A program made the translations under genes and the position numbers. 64,000 nucleotides of DNA from Prosopocoilus inquinatus (lineage: Eukaryota > Arthropoda > Insecta > Coleoptera > Lucanidae), in contig CM069876.1 in assembly GCA_036172665.1 (NCBI GenBank), forward strand, positions 34,875,001 to 34,939,000, in the 5' to 3' direction. How positions within the stretch are numbered: position 1 is the stretch's first letter; each line of letters begins with the position of its first letter. The notes beneath the pieces are model-generated. The model did not search any database. It saw only the letters and a list, made by a program, of their open reading frames with translations, and had not been told where the DNA came from. Positions 1 to 11,471 of this stretch are shown here, one piece after another.

Positions 1-518
1 TAATTTCTGTTTAGCAAAGAATTGCTTTACCCCCACAAAGCACCGATTTTTTTTATTGAAAAAAATTGTCAGGGTAGAAATTCCTAGATTAAGTCCTGGC
101 GCAGTTGTTAGGTCATCGAGTTTGTTAACCTATCTATAGTACTCTTCTCTATGCTATACGTATAGTCACTTAGTTGTTTCTCACGTTGTTCAATTCTAAT
201 TTCATCTGCAACGTCTCAACAAATAACACGAAATGTATAAAAAATGGTGTGGAAAACGGACAGAAGGTGGCCACAAGCAACTTGACGATTTAGCCACGAT
301 TTTAACTGCTGTTCAAGATCATTGAATTTATTCTATTATATGCCGATCGATCGATTAATAAGTTTAAAAACGTCCACATAGTTGCCTACTTTTAATTTTC
401 ATGAAATACCTTTGTCGCTTGCGTCGGAGGACACGTATTCTTTTCTCAAATTAATCCAATGGGCATATAATTAAAAAATGCGCTGTATATGCATTTAAAT
501 AACAAGTACAAAGTTTTT
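1..518. other. AT-rich flank, no gene seen
   Basis: This is the sequence to the left of the piggyBac insertion. Only short unsupported open frames are present, and I recognise no domain, splice signal or repeat in it. Confidence 0.5.
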
Positions 519-522
519 TTAA

Positions 523-540
523 CCCTTAACTGCTCGCGTG
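523..540 (+). repeat. piggyBac left terminal inverted repeat, 18 bp
   Basis: The sequence CCCTTAACTGCTCGCGTG begins directly after the TTAA target site and is matched base for base by the inverted copy at 2946-2963. Confidence 0.95.
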
Positions 541-737
541 CATTACACATACATAACTGCTCGCGTGGCGCCTGGGAAGCGCCAATTAAAAAATTGAGAA
601 AAAATGTATTTATTTGTTTATTTAAATCAATAAGAACAAAACAACACAAACAAAATAATGTAAATAATATAAATTTGCAATTTATTTTACAAAAATAAAA
701 TTAAGTTCATTCTTTTTGTCGGCGTACAAATTCATAT

Positions 738-2519
738 TTATTTATCTGCATAACACTCTATGCACATGCTTCTTTGATGATCAGAACATGTATGTTTGTA
801 ACAAATCACACAAATTTGTCGAGTATATCTATTTCTCGACCTCGGACAAAAGTGACAACGTCGCCTCTCTCCTGTAGGAGGCACCGGTATTTCGTTTTGC
901 AAATCAATGTTGAAATGATCTTGCAATCTTTTCCTAATTTTTTTTGGTATCTGGCCCTTTTCCATTCGCTCCCTTTGGTATGGCTCTAAAAGGGAGCGTC
1001 CCAGAATTTTCAAGAATCGATTTCTTGGTGTTCGAATCTGAGAATTAATTTTTGAAATTATGAATGCGTTTATGGCACATACATTTATAAGATGGAAAAA
1101 TATGGCCATCGGCCATCTTCGAGTTCTTCTTCCCACATTGTAAGTTGAGCACATTTGGTCATTTGTATCGACACCTCCTTTCGTGTCGTTATAAAACATT
1201 AATATTGATGGTTTCTTCGCATCACCAGATTCAGGATCTATTTGATTGTCATTATGCAATGTTGACAACAGAAGGACGGTCTTAGACTTTTTGGGCACAT
1301 ACGATGTAATAGTAATAGTTTTTGTGAAACCGAATAAAGTGCTTTTTGCTTCTCTTGATTTATTTGGTAGGAACTGTTGTGGAATCTCTCTTTTATTCTT
1401 GCGTAATGTTCCAACCAATGTTAATCTGCATTTGGATAATAGATTTTCTGCCAAGGAAATATTGGTGTACCAATTATCTGTGGTTATATTTCTTCCAGTT
1501 TTTTTAATAGGTTCAACTAAACGCATTACTACGTCACTGGCAGAGTTATTCAGTTTATAGGGACCATCAGGTTGCTGTCCTGCGTATATTTCCATTTTCA
1601 TATTGTAAAATAGTCGTGAATCTACCAATGCAAATAATTTGATGCCATATTTATTTGGTTTTGATGGGATGTATTGCCTGAAACTACAGTGTCCTCGAAA
1701 TCCAATTAGCTGTTCGTCTATGGTTAGGTACTCACTGGGCGTAAAAAACTTGCTGCATTTTTGGACAATATTTTCAAAAAGTAATCTTATAGGTGCCAAT
1801 TTATCGATTTTCAGGCGATCTGATCTTGTTCGTATGTCATCAAATCTTAGACACCGCAAAATAAATAAAAATCTTTGGTAACTCATAGTCATATGAAATA
1901 AGTCATTCCCTGTACCATCTGCTGCAAATAAATCTTTATAATTTAGGTGGGATGCACGATAGACTCCGGAAAGAATTAGAAGTCCCAGAAACGCTTTTAT
2001 TTCATTTATAGTTACTAGTCGGGCATCACGTTCCCTTTTATATTTTTCTGCAACTTTTTCCGTTATGTATATGTTGGTGCAATCCAGGAGAATATTTACA
2101 ACTTCGTCATCAAAAAATAAAGAAAATGCTGTCAATTCATTATTTGCATCTTTTGCTGCCCCTTTACAACCCGGAAGGTGGGTAATTATATTATGTTTGC
2201 GAGCTTTAGATGTTGGTGGCGCTACCTTGCTCCATTTGGTTGTACCATCTTTGCCCAGATAGTATGTTTTGTCTTGCATTGTGGTATCTTCAATATCTTC
2301 TTCATCTGCTTCTATTTCAGTTGCACTATCATGGTCACTGTTGCTGATATTCACATCTTCGTTATCATCTGATTCATAATCAATATCTTCAGAGTCGCTC
2401 TCCAGCCACAAATTGTCAACTATTTTTTGCAATTCTGTTTGCGTGAGAGGTCGCTTACGCGAGGTACTTGAGGCACTCGTTGATGCAACTGCATCACCTG
2501 CATGGTCACTTGAAGACAT
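738..2519 (-). CDS. piggyBac-type transposase, 593 aa, intact
   Basis: This is a cut-and-paste transposase of the DDE_Tnp_1_7 (piggyBac) family, which excises and inserts its element at TTAA sites in the nucleus. Residues 1-85 are acidic and serine-rich, as is common at the N terminus of these proteins. The RNase H-like catalytic core follows. The three expected aspartates are visible: D268 in TIDEQL, D348 in ITTDNW, and D451 in KGGVDTNDQM with D454 close by, a spacing nearly that of the founding piggyBac protein. The C terminus (about 555-589) is a cysteine/histidine-rich cross-brace finger of the type that binds transposon ends: C555, C558, C570, C573, C578, H581, C586, C589. Length is normal for the family. 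The start is the first ATG of the frame, and the stop overlaps AATAAA-like sequence. No frameshift or stop is seen. It is unrelated to the neighbouring zinc-finger locus. Confidence 0.95.
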   Translation of the reverse strand: MSSSDHAGDAVASTSASSTSRKRPLTQTELQKIVDNLWLESDSEDIDYESDDNEDVNISNSDHDSATEIEADEEDIEDTTMQDKTYYLGKDGTTKWSKVAPPTSKARKHNIITHLPGCKGAAKDANNELTAFSLFFDDEVVNILLDCTNIYITEKVAEKYKRERDARLVTINEIKAFLGLLILSGVYRASHLNYKDLFAADGTGNDLFHMTMSYQRFLFILRCLRFDDIRTRSDRLKIDKLAPIRLLFENIVQKCSKFFTPSEYLTIDEQLIGFRGHCSFRQYIPSKPNKYGIKLFALVDSRLFYNMKMEIYAGQQPDGPYKLNNSASDVVMRLVEPIKKTGRNITTDNWYTNISLAENLLSKCRLTLVGTLRKNKREIPQQFLPNKSREAKSTLFGFTKTITITSYVPKKSKTVLLLSTLHNDNQIDPESGDAKKPSILMFYNDTKGGVDTNDQMCSTYNVGRRTRRWPMAIFFHLINVCAINAFIISKINSQIRTPRNRFLKILGRSLLEPYQRERMEKGQIPKKIRKRLQDHFNIDLQNEIPVPPTGERRRCHFCPRSRNRYTRQICVICYKHTCSDHQRSMCIECYADK

Positions 2520-2945
2520 TATTGCTAACTATAATACGTTATTCAGTGCACAGTGTCAAATCGAAACTAAAGAGAAATCGGGACCCTAGCTTTATAAATC
2601 TGGTAAATAATGTAATAAATCGCAATAAAAATATCAAACGCAGGCCATAATAAATATGCAAGTGTTCGTTTATAAGATCGTAAACTGAAAAGTTTAAGTA
2701 AACACAATCTAAGGGATTCATAATATTTACAAACCTAAATGCTCGCGTGGCGTCTGTCAGGCTCCAATTCTGTACACGCTGGACTTATAATTTGTTTTTA
2801 TGTAATATCTGTGTAATAATTTCATTGTACTTTGTGATTAATATGATAAATATATGATTGAGGAATTGGTATAGGTGCGATTACGAAAATGCCCGTACTT
2901 ACAAAAATATACGACTTCAAACTACTGTTGGCGCCTCTCAGACTC

Positions 2946-2963
2946 CACGCGAGCAGTTAAGGG
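2946..2963 (-). repeat. piggyBac right terminal inverted repeat, 18 bp
   Basis: This is the exact reverse complement of the left repeat and is followed directly by TTAA. The next inward bases (GAGTCTGAGAGGCGCC on the minus strand) resemble the subterminal motif at the left end. Confidence 0.95.
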
Positions 2964-2967
2964 TTAA

Positions 2968-3700
2968 GAGGAATCCTTGCGAAGGTACCCCTCTCGGGTT
3001 GGTATTTTACTTGCTTGTTAATCCCCAACACTACGACATTTAAGGGGAAATGTTTCGAATTTTATTATTGGTTGGCCTGGGCTGTAGGTGCGCTCCAAAC
3101 ATTTCATTGGTTACCCTTTAGCATGTTGTTGCATTGTCTTTCGGCGTCGTCGGCTTCTAACGAAATTAAAATTTTTGAAGCAGAAATAAGCTCCACATAC
3201 AAATTGTAAGAAATAATCTTCGGCAGTATCAGCATGTTTACAATATTTTTACAATTACAAATATCTACTGTAAATAATGTGGGCGCAGCAGGCTGGCCGT
3301 TCGATGAAATCCGAGTCGTTCATGACGATTCGAGAGGCCACTGAGGCGCGTTCAGAAACTGCATTGCGATTGCACTTTGGGCGTTTAAAATGGAAAGCAA
3401 AACACGCAAAATAATTTACAAGAGAGAGAAAGTATATTACCCAGAGCGCGCACTTTCTTATTCCTGAACGGGTCTCAGCACACGATAATTCACGATCCTT
3501 GGGAGGGAATTTTAAAATAATAATGATGAAGACATAACTTGTTTAAGATGAGATGAACAGTTTTAATAAATTAATATAGTTAAATTTTATTATAGAATTT
3601 AATTAAATTTTTATTTTTATATACGTCATTTATGTGTGAATTAGAATAAAGAATGTTTAATATATTTTGTAGGAAAATGTTCACGAATTCCAACTCTAAA
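2968..3700. other. Intergenic, nothing recognised
   Basis: Moderately AT-rich sequence with no convincing open frame, fingerprint motif or strong repeat. A short patch richer in CpG lies at about 3285-3360. Confidence 0.4.
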
Positions 3701-4580
3701 GTACAGTACCCGAAAAAAGGAATGTCTCCTCCATAAAATGCTTACAGCAAGCCAAGACAAGCATTGCGAGCAGGTAATCCTGCTTGCGAAATCTGCCTGA
3801 GATAAATTCGAAACGTGCGACTGCTAAATTCTGTAAATATAATTATACAACAAAGTGTTATTTGTTTGGTAAAGTCATACATTTTTTGCTATGCAATACA
3901 TGAACAATAAAAGTAAATTTTTATTTTTTTTATAAAATTATAAAAATTCTCATATGGTAATTAATTATTAATTAAAAAAATTATTTCAATATTTGAGTAT
4001 TAGAATTCTGCAAAGATTTATTTCGGCCTTTAACTTGTATTTAAGGAGTAATATTCATTTAATATTTTATTGTTTTATTTTTAAATTGTAAAGGTTCAGT
4101 GTTCATTTCAAATATAAACTCTTTTGGATTGTGTCATAGTTCGTTTTATGAATTTTATTTTGCCAGGACCAAATGAAATATCGATTTAAATTATTTTAAA
4201 TTAGGAATACACAAAATTAAATAGAATAAGTTGATGTGGCATCATCGATAATTTTTAAAATCAATAATACAATTTTTCTCTGGAATCCTGTACTGTAGCT
4301 GTTTCTGATTACGGCCATCATGCGTATTTATATTTTTATCTTGGAATTAAAAACGAAAAATGTGATTCGATAAAATTGTTACAATACAACGCTTTGTTTT
4401 ATAATTATATTTACGGTAGCTGGCAGTCTAACGTTTCGAATATCTCTCAGACACATTTCGCAAGCGGGATTACCTGCTCGCAATGCTTGGCCGCCTCTCT
4501 GTAATGTGGGTCTCGACAGCTTAGCCCAAACATTTGCATTTTATGGGGAAGACATTCCTTTTTTCGGGCACCGTACAGGG
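3701..4580. mobile_element. Foldback/MITE-like element with about 130-150 bp inverted arms
   Basis: The left arm (3701-3832) and right arm (about 4424-4576) are reverse complements with small gaps. Both contain CCCGAAAAAAGGAATGTCT and GCATTGCGAGCAGGTAATCC in inverted orientation. The right arm is longer because the left lacks about 30 bp. The interior is AT-rich without a transposase, so it is non-autonomous. Confidence 0.75.
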
Positions 4581-6541
4581 TCACTACGAGAGAATTCCTA
4601 CCTCCTTTTACTTTGATTTTAGAAAAAAAAAAGATAAAAGAAGTCGTACAATTTATTTCAGTACTGCTATAGACATTCACAAAAAACAATTGAGTGTCGG
4701 ACACTCAAAAAAATAAACGAAGTTTTGATTTTAAATAAAATAACATTGAATAAAATTTTACCATTAACATATTAAATCGATTTAGATATTTTCTAAAAAT
4801 TAACGTTTAAGCTAGAAACAACAAATAATTCGGAAAAATTGAACTTTAAAAAATAAATGAAAATTTAACGTAAAACATATTTAAAGCGTTCTCAATTTTT
4901 TTTACGCAAAATGTAAAGGTTTTTAAGATATTTTGAATCATATCTCTTGTATAAATGGGAGTTTTCTACATCTAAAATTCAAAAATAAAATAAATTAAAT
5001 AGGAATTATTTTATAGACACCTTTTACATTATTAGTTTTATTATATACGTAGTCCCAGTAGAACTTAATTTAAAATCGAAAATCTTAATAATATATAGGG
5101 TGTTCCACATTAAAAAAAAAACTTAGTTCATATCTCGTTTATCCGACAACAAATTGTTTTTCTGTGAGCACACGGAGAAACTTTGAATTAGTCCCTACAA
5201 GGTTTGTATTAAACATTTTTTCTTGAAATCAAAAATAAAGTAGTTAAGGGGGGTAGGAATTCTCGCGTAATCACCCTGTATATGCGATCAACTCCTTTAT
5301 TATAAAGAACTACGGTTGAATTCTTGGCTTCCGGTTAGAACCACATGTCTCGGATTTCTTCTAGAAGAACTATATTAATTAGCACTTGGTTATTCTATTG
5401 ACTCTAATTATTGTTAATTTTGGAGTCTCGATTTCAACGCAAAAATATCTTTATAGAAGTAATGTCAAATTACTAACAATATTGAACTTGAATTTTTTTT
5501 CCGAAAATATATTCAATTGCTAGTATTATTTATTGTCCTCATTAACAACGCATATTTTTAATTTAATATTTTTTTCTAAGTTTTAATTAGTAATTTTTGT
5601 AGAAACATAATTAGTGTTACAGCTTATTTACATGAAGACATATTCATTCATAACAAAAACTTTTACATAATTAAATTTTATTAACACATTAATAAAACTC
5701 CACTTAGAAAAATTTAGTAACGGAGTTCGAAATTTATTGACAAACATTTAAATATTTTGTAATTAATTTAAAAATATTTTCTTCTATTATTATATTCTCG
5801 TTACTGTCATGTTACAAATGTTTGCAACGCAAACATTTCTAACATTCATACTTCCGACAAACATTTCAATTTTATAGTATGTACAAGTGTAATTCCAATT
5901 TTTCGTTTCTTTTGCCTCTATCTATGTTAAACTTACAATTCACGTAAATAAATGATTCAAAATGCTTTCAAAGTATTTTTCAAACATCCACAATATTCGG
6001 TCACTCCCGGCTCGAATCCGACTGTCACCAGGGTGTCACAAGCTAAGTTTTGTTTCCAGCCGCGAAATTCCCTTAAACAATTTTTAGAGGAACAGAAAGA
6101 GAAGATATGTTTGCTTCCTCTTTCGTTACCTCCCCCACAATTGATAGTGGGAGAAATCCGTCCACGCCTCATGAAAATAATTCATGAAAAACATGCAAAA
6201 CGCGCGAATTCATAACTACATTATATATACATATTTTTTAAAGCTGTTTTCGCGGTTTTGTTAACAAAACTTCAATCTACAAAGTGACCAACGCGTTTTC
6301 GAAAATATGAACTGGAAGTATATTTAATTTTACTGTAAAGTTCAACTACGATTTTTAAATGTTAATTATTTTTTTTCTAATTAACAACTAATCGTAGCGA
6401 AATTTCCATTGGTCATTTTGTAGTTCTAGTCCTTAAATATGTGGTGTAAAAAAATGAAATAAATTGATTAAGAACTAAAGCCTCTACGACTTCGCGCGTT
6501 TTAATGGTTTTCGTATATGGCATTATTCGGTGGGATTCCTC
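4581..6541. other. AT-rich noncoding stretch with one possible short MITE
   Basis: No credible gene is present. At 5095-5281 a segment opens with TATAGGGTG and closes with CACCCTGTATA, suggesting a roughly 187-bp inverted-terminus element of the ACAGGGTG group seen elsewhere in the window. The rest is simple AT-rich sequence. Confidence 0.35.
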
Positions 6542-6677
6542 TTAATCTCAAACCGGACAGAAAAATGAAGGGAAACACACTCAACGTTTCGCTATAGATT
6601 TATAGCTTCGAAGCTATAAATCTATAGCGAAACGTTGAGTGTGTTTCCCTTCATTTTTCTGTCCGGTTTGAGATTAA
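6542..6677. repeat. Perfect 136-bp palindrome
   Basis: Two 68-base arms are exact reverse complements meeting at the TTCGAA centre (6609/6610) with no spacer. The arm contains CTCAAACCGGACAGAAAAAT and AACGTTGAGTGTG. Shorter relatives of this arm occur near 37,390-37,450, 57,195-57,300 and 61,125-61,250, so it belongs to a dispersed foldback family. Confidence 0.9.
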
Positions 6678-7550
6678 AAAAACTTTGTACTTACTATTTT
6701 CATCGGACAAGAACAAACTTCAATCATTTAAATAACGTACGAAAGAACTCATCAATGTAGACCAATTAAGAAATTGACAAATACTGCACGTCCAATGACC
6801 TACAAGCTGCGCCATTGCAGTATTGTAAAATTAAAAAAAAAACATGTGAATAAACATTTATAGCAAATATAAAAATAGGTCAGAACTTTATTTTAATTTT
6901 AAAAGAAGCAAGCCAGAGAGCACGTAAAAATGTACGGGTAAAACATTCTGTATTGAGATAGTTGCTGAAGATCAATTGAAAAGCCACAGAAAAGTGCAAT
7001 AGAAAATAATCCAAGTTGCCGTCGTGGATGAAACTAAGAAGACCACAGAAGAAGAAGTCGGAGTTTTTAAAGCTGTGTGACGTAGTTGGAGGAAATGAAA
7101 GAAATCATTCCAGTTTAAGAGAAGGAATTGAGGTAAAACGAGATAACGAATCAATGTAGGATTAGCCAAGGCAAGCAGAAATGAAGAAAAACAAAGAAAA
7201 ATGTAATAAATCGATGTTCGGTACAGAAAAGTTGTGATTGTAAGCTCTCGAGGTCCCCATTCTCTTAATTCATTCATTTTCCAGGAAATAACAACTCATT
7301 TACCTGGCGCTTAGAATGCCATTGCTTTTCCTTATACATATTTTTTGAATTTGTTTTATAAATTCTTGAATTAACTTTTAATTTGGTTTGTATTTTTACC
7401 TTAGGAAAACTGTGCTAAATTAATTTCTTTAATTTACAGTATTGCTTGAATGAAAATCATCTTCACCTTCATTTCGAATTTTGCCTTATACTAAACTTCC
7501 TGCCTGTATTTTTAATTTTCAATGCGCATCTTAACGAACAAGCATTTTTA
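6678..7550. other. Noncoding, nothing recognised
   Basis: The first 40 bases continue the foldback family (ACTTTGTACTTACTATTTTC, shared in form with about 37,360-37,400). The remainder has only short unsupported frames. Confidence 0.35.
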
Positions 7551-7554
7551 TTTT

Positions 7555-9110
7555 TCTTTCCAGCTGATTTCTGGAAAGAGAAACAAAACATTTACGGAGA
7601 AGAAGAGGGATCATTTCGATCATCCAAAAAGAAAAATGGGATTGACAAGGGAAAAACTTTAATTCCGTTAAAAAAGAGGCTGAAGAGCGATCCCACACAA
7701 CTTCAAAATTCAAATCACAAACTGTAAACAAAAGAATTGTTACTTGAACCTTTGGAAATTTGATTAAAATGTTGGAAAAGGGTAAGAGAAAAAGGTGGAA
7801 AGTACTTCTGTGTATGTTTCTTCGATGGTTTATTTAATATGTTGTAAAAGGTTAAGAGGAAAAGGTGGAAAGTAGTTCTGCATACGATTCTGTAAACTTT
7901 TTACGCCAAAATCATTAGGTATCGTTTTCGTCAAAACTTCACTTCAAGGGGTGAAGACGAGCCCTTGTAAATTGGTGAACTTCCTCCTATCCTATCATTT
8001 AACCCCTGTCCCATGCAGCAGATCTGGAGAACAATAGAGACTTATGTCAGAAAGGATAAAACGAAAACTTAGAGAAGAAATAAATTTTAAGATGAACTTA
8101 CGAAGGAAAAAGGGATGATATGGGTCATATGGGAAAAAAGAAAAACTGGGACTAAGGTCTTCAATCATACTCGTAACAATCAGTATACACTAAGGAATAT
8201 GTCAGTAAGGGCTCCTACCAAGAGGCATGAATGGCAAAAAGAAAAAAAAAAGATCCCCGACTACTTGAAAACTTAAACCAGACACTACAAACAGAGGAAA
8301 TGTCACTTAGGTCTTGGATAGTTTGATTAAAATTTTGAAAAGAGGGCGAGAAGAAAAGGATAATAATATTTATTTCTGCGTAGGAATCTTTTTACGCCAA
8401 AATCTCTATCGTTCTCATTGAAACTTCGAGGGGTACTCAAGTCATAGTAAATTGGTAAACTTCCTCTTATCACTTATCATTTAATCCTTGTTCCTTGCAA
8501 CAGGTTTCTGGAGAACAATGGAAACACACGGCAGATAAGGCAAATCAAAAACTAAGAGAAGAAGAAAAAGAGATGAACGTGCGGTGGAAAAAAGGAGGAG
8601 TGATTTGAGAAAGAAGAAAAACTAGGACCAAGGTCTTCCGTCACAGCAATCAGTGGATCCTAAGAAACAGGTCCGTAAGGGCAAAAAATAGGAAGACCAA
8701 AAGGAGACCTCAAACCAAAACCGAAGTGTCCGAAGCAATTTATGAATGGAAAAATTGAGCTCCTAGACCTTCGTTGTCGTTTAGTTATTAACAATTGGCA
8801 GTTATCATTTAACCCTTGTTCCTTGCAACAGGTTTCTGGAGAACAATGGAAACACACAGCAGATAAGGCAAATCAAAAACTAAGAGAAGAAGAAAAAGAG
8901 ATGAAAATCGTGGAATTGTGGAAGTGGAAAAAAAGAGGAGTGACTTTTGAGAAAGAAGAAAAACTAGAACCAAGGACTGCTGTCACAGCAATCAGTAGAT
9001 CCTAAGGAATACGTCAGTAAGGGCAAAAAAAAAACAGGAAGACCAAAAGGAGACCTCGAGCCAAAACCGAAGTGTTAGAAGCAATTTATGATTGGAGAAA
9101 TTGAGCTCTT
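7555..9110 (+). repeat. Diverged tandem repeat with exon-like units
   Basis: Three to four related units are visible, with anchor points near 7,565, 8,020, 8,504 and 8,830. Each anchor is a pyrimidine-rich tract ending in CAG, followed by a block like TTTCTGGAGAACAATGGAAA and a lysine/glutamate-rich reading frame. The 8,504 and 8,830 units are nearly identical for about 75 bp and both encode VSGEQWKHTADKANQKLREE. Downstream they share AAAACTAGGACCAAGG and a CAATCAGT block. Weaker relatives lie at 12,030-12,250 and 12,360-12,590. They could be duplicated alternative exons on the plus strand or simply a decayed tandem repeat. I do not recognise the peptide. Confidence 0.55.
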
Positions 9111-10354
9111 AGACCTTCGTGGTCGTTCGATTATTTACAGTTGCAACAATTGGGAAGTCCCAGGGAAATTTCTTAGCAGAAACAAGGATGTTCTATCAAA
9201 TTGTCAACAGATAACAAAATTCATGTTTTCTATTTTATTGGAAAAGCGTCCCTTACTTCCCCGGACTTCTCCCAAGTTTCACAATTTAATTCTTATTTTT
9301 TTTTGTTTACAGTTTTCCCATCTCTGCTTGGTTCGCTTAGATATCATCGATCTATCTATATTTTGGAAATTTTGAATGAGATCGATATGGATTTCTTGGG
9401 GGTCGATGGAAAACCGTTAAGCTGCTTTTCCTGCTGTAGAGATTTGGAGAATTGGGTATCTGGGGATTGCTGTCATTGGTTCTCGTCGATCACATGATCA
9501 CTTCTCCTACTGGCGTGCAGGTACTAGCCGAATCTCCAAAAAGCATGTTCAAGTATTTTCAACTTTTCTTGGGCAATTTTAAAACGCATGCGTGTTTCTC
9601 GTTAACTCAATCAGCTGGTGCTGTTAATTTGCCTTCACATTTCTTAACAATTTACGTCAAAACTATACTGTACTTGATACCCCGTCCCTAATCGCCAATG
9701 GAGATTTGGAGAATTGACTATTAGGGGTCAATTCTCAGCAAATTCAAAGCAGGAAATGCAGCTTTAGGTTTCTTTAGGGGAGGATGAAACGAATAATCAG
9801 ATTTAAGAAGAGGTCAAAATGTCTGAGTTAAGAATTAAAAAAAGATGTAAATTTTACATTTCTTGTACAAGGTCTGTTCTAAAAATTAAACTAAATTTGG
9901 TGAATCCCCCAAATACTTTAAAGCATCGAAACCAAAAGTCATAATTCGAGGACAATTAAATTAAAAGAAAGCGCAGATCCTATTGGAGTGCTCTACCTAT
10001 GACCTTGAGGGTGGTCAAAGTTAATATATGGGAAGTTATCTCATACGCTTGGATTTACATGCATAAAGCAGAATGCCTAGTCGCGCTCGTGGGGGTGTCC
10101 GTGCGGTCCCTCGTGACGTCAGACTAAACTGCAAGCGGTTTTGATTGGTCGCGATCCACGGCGCATGCACAGTCGGTGCCGTTACCACAACGACGCAACT
10201 ATTCTGACGATTTTAAATGGGGCTTCAGTTTGGACGGTGACGTAGATCTGAAACCTACACGAAAAATGTCGAATCCGTCCGATATTGCATGAGGCAACTT
10301 TGGAGGGTGGTAACCTAGTAAAAATATACTTGTACTCTTGTACTCTTAATTTAA
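9111..10354. other. Noncoding; GC-richer patch with a CRE-like site
   Basis: No recognisable gene. The patch at about 10,080-10,250 is richer in CpG and contains the palindrome TGACGTCA (10,114-10,121) and ATTGG a few bases later, which resembles regulatory DNA. It lies just beyond the 3' end of the last finger exon, whose likely polyadenylation signal is at 10,355-10,360. Confidence 0.35.
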
Positions 10355-10495
10355 TTTATTTGAACAAACGTGCACCGTATGCGTGCTTTGTTTTAATGTC
10401 ATCTGGTCGAATTGGTTTTGTAAGGTGAAGATTCACTTAAAAATAGTGTATTTGTAGGCATGGGTGCGTGAAGCTCCAAACACAAGTGTTTCGTT

Positions 10496-10743
10496 TCACA
10501 GTTTGTTAATGATCTCGCGTATTTTGGGGGCGTTCTTATGCTTGCTTATGTAGTGGTACTTCAGGTTTCCCTTCACTTTGCACTTGTACGAGCAGTCCTG
10601 AAAGCAGCACATGAATTTCGGTTCCTTTCCGCACTCGTATTTCTGGTGGGCTTGCAAATTCCGGATGTATTTGTACGACCTGGCGCACTGATCGCAACTG
10701 TATATTTTCAAGGTCGTATCTCTGACTCGCTTTAAGGTTGCAC
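10496..10743 (-). CDS. lola alternative terminal exon (most distal), C2HC + Cx4C C2H2 fingers
   Basis: The exon begins after the acceptor TTTGTAG at 10,744-10,745 and encodes 81 residues plus TAA. Finger 1 ligands are C16, C19, H32 and C37. Finger 2 ligands are C45, C50, H63 and H68, with four residues between its cysteines. The linker is the canonical CGKEPKF. A short basic tail ends the protein. It is the leftmost exon seen, hence the last to be transcribed. An AATAAA on the minus strand at 10,355-10,360 is the likely polyadenylation signal. Its second finger (KVKGNLKYH) resembles the exon at 16,476 (KVKGNLKRH), suggesting an old duplication. The coding frame has no ATG near its start, as expected for an internal-frame terminal exon. 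Confidence 0.9.
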
Positions 10744-11430
10744 CTACAAATTAACTTCATTTTAATGGCGGTCACGATATACACAATGTAAATCTTAAAT
10801 GCTAGTGAGATTGAAAATGAGAATGAGAACGAGAACGAGAACACCACGTCCTCGAACGGTTGTTACCTAAGAGATAGAAAAAATGAAGCAAAAATAAAAT
10901 GTTGTGGAAATGTTTAGGGCTGCTTCGAACTTTGGCTCTCCTCAGTGAGTTGCAACTCCGCTATTTCGCAACGACACAAGCGATTGTAACCTCCTGTCAA
11001 GTTCTTTGAAATGAAGATTAATGGTGGAAAATAAAGAATCGACCAATCAAAGAAACTACACTTTTCCATAAAGAAAATACCTAATTCGATTTTGATTGGT
11101 CAATTGTTTATTCTGCTCATAATCTTACTTTAAAAAATATAAAAAAAATATTTTAGTAAAAACAAAAGCACTGTGCCACTAAGGGCTATTAATTTAGGCT
11201 CGTAAACTGCGATCAAAGGTTGGAAATATTGCCACGATTAGATTTTTTTATAAAACAATTTAAAAATTGCGGAAACAATTAACGCACTTATTATGCGCAA
11301 ACACATTCCAGTTATGAAATCCTATAAGTCGGCGAAAAACGACGCGTAAACTAGAACGCGAGCGTTGCAAGCTTTCACAAACTCAAGCGCTAAATCGCGA
11401 CCTTGTTAAGTAAGTAGCTTTTTGTAAACA
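10744..11430. other. Intron-side and noncoding sequence
   Basis: Directly upstream of the 10,496 exon. A short (GAGAAY)n run lies at about 10,813-10,842. Nothing else is recognised up to the putative plus-strand promoter. Confidence 0.35.
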
Positions 11431-11436
11431 AATCGA

Positions 11437-11471
11437 TATAAATAGACCGCGCCAAATTTGGAACTTCAGTC
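11437..11471 (+). promoter_or_regulatory. Putative core promoter: TATA box plus arthropod initiator
   Basis: TATAAATAG at 11,437-11,445 is followed by TCAGTC at 11,466-11,471, a match to the arthropod initiator. The A of the initiator (11,468) is 31 bases after the first T of the TATA box, the usual spacing. A stem-loop (GAAGTGAC...GTCACTTC, about 11,486-11,507) lies just inside the predicted transcript. The first ATG (11,516) opens only a 10-codon frame. The product is unknown; the direction is opposite to lola. Confidence 0.4.

Larger units (their letters stand above)
519..2967 (-). mobile_element. Complete piggyBac-family DNA transposon with TTAA target duplication
   Basis: The element spans 523-2963 (2,441 bp) and is flanked on both sides by TTAA (519-522 and 2964-2967), the hallmark target-site duplication of piggyBac elements. 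Its ends are perfect 18-bp inverted repeats starting with CCC. The transposase gene occupies most of the interior on the minus strand. Related subterminal motifs sharing the core TGCTCGCGTGGCG lie inside both ends (about 556-583 and 2740-2765). These are directly visible. That the element could still move is inference, supported by the uninterrupted transposase frame and identical ends. Confidence 0.95.

Noticed and set aside
10536..10847. 103-codon minus-strand frame overlapping the 10,496 exon
   Set aside because: It is another frame of the same strand; the finger frame has all zinc ligands and a matching acceptor phase.
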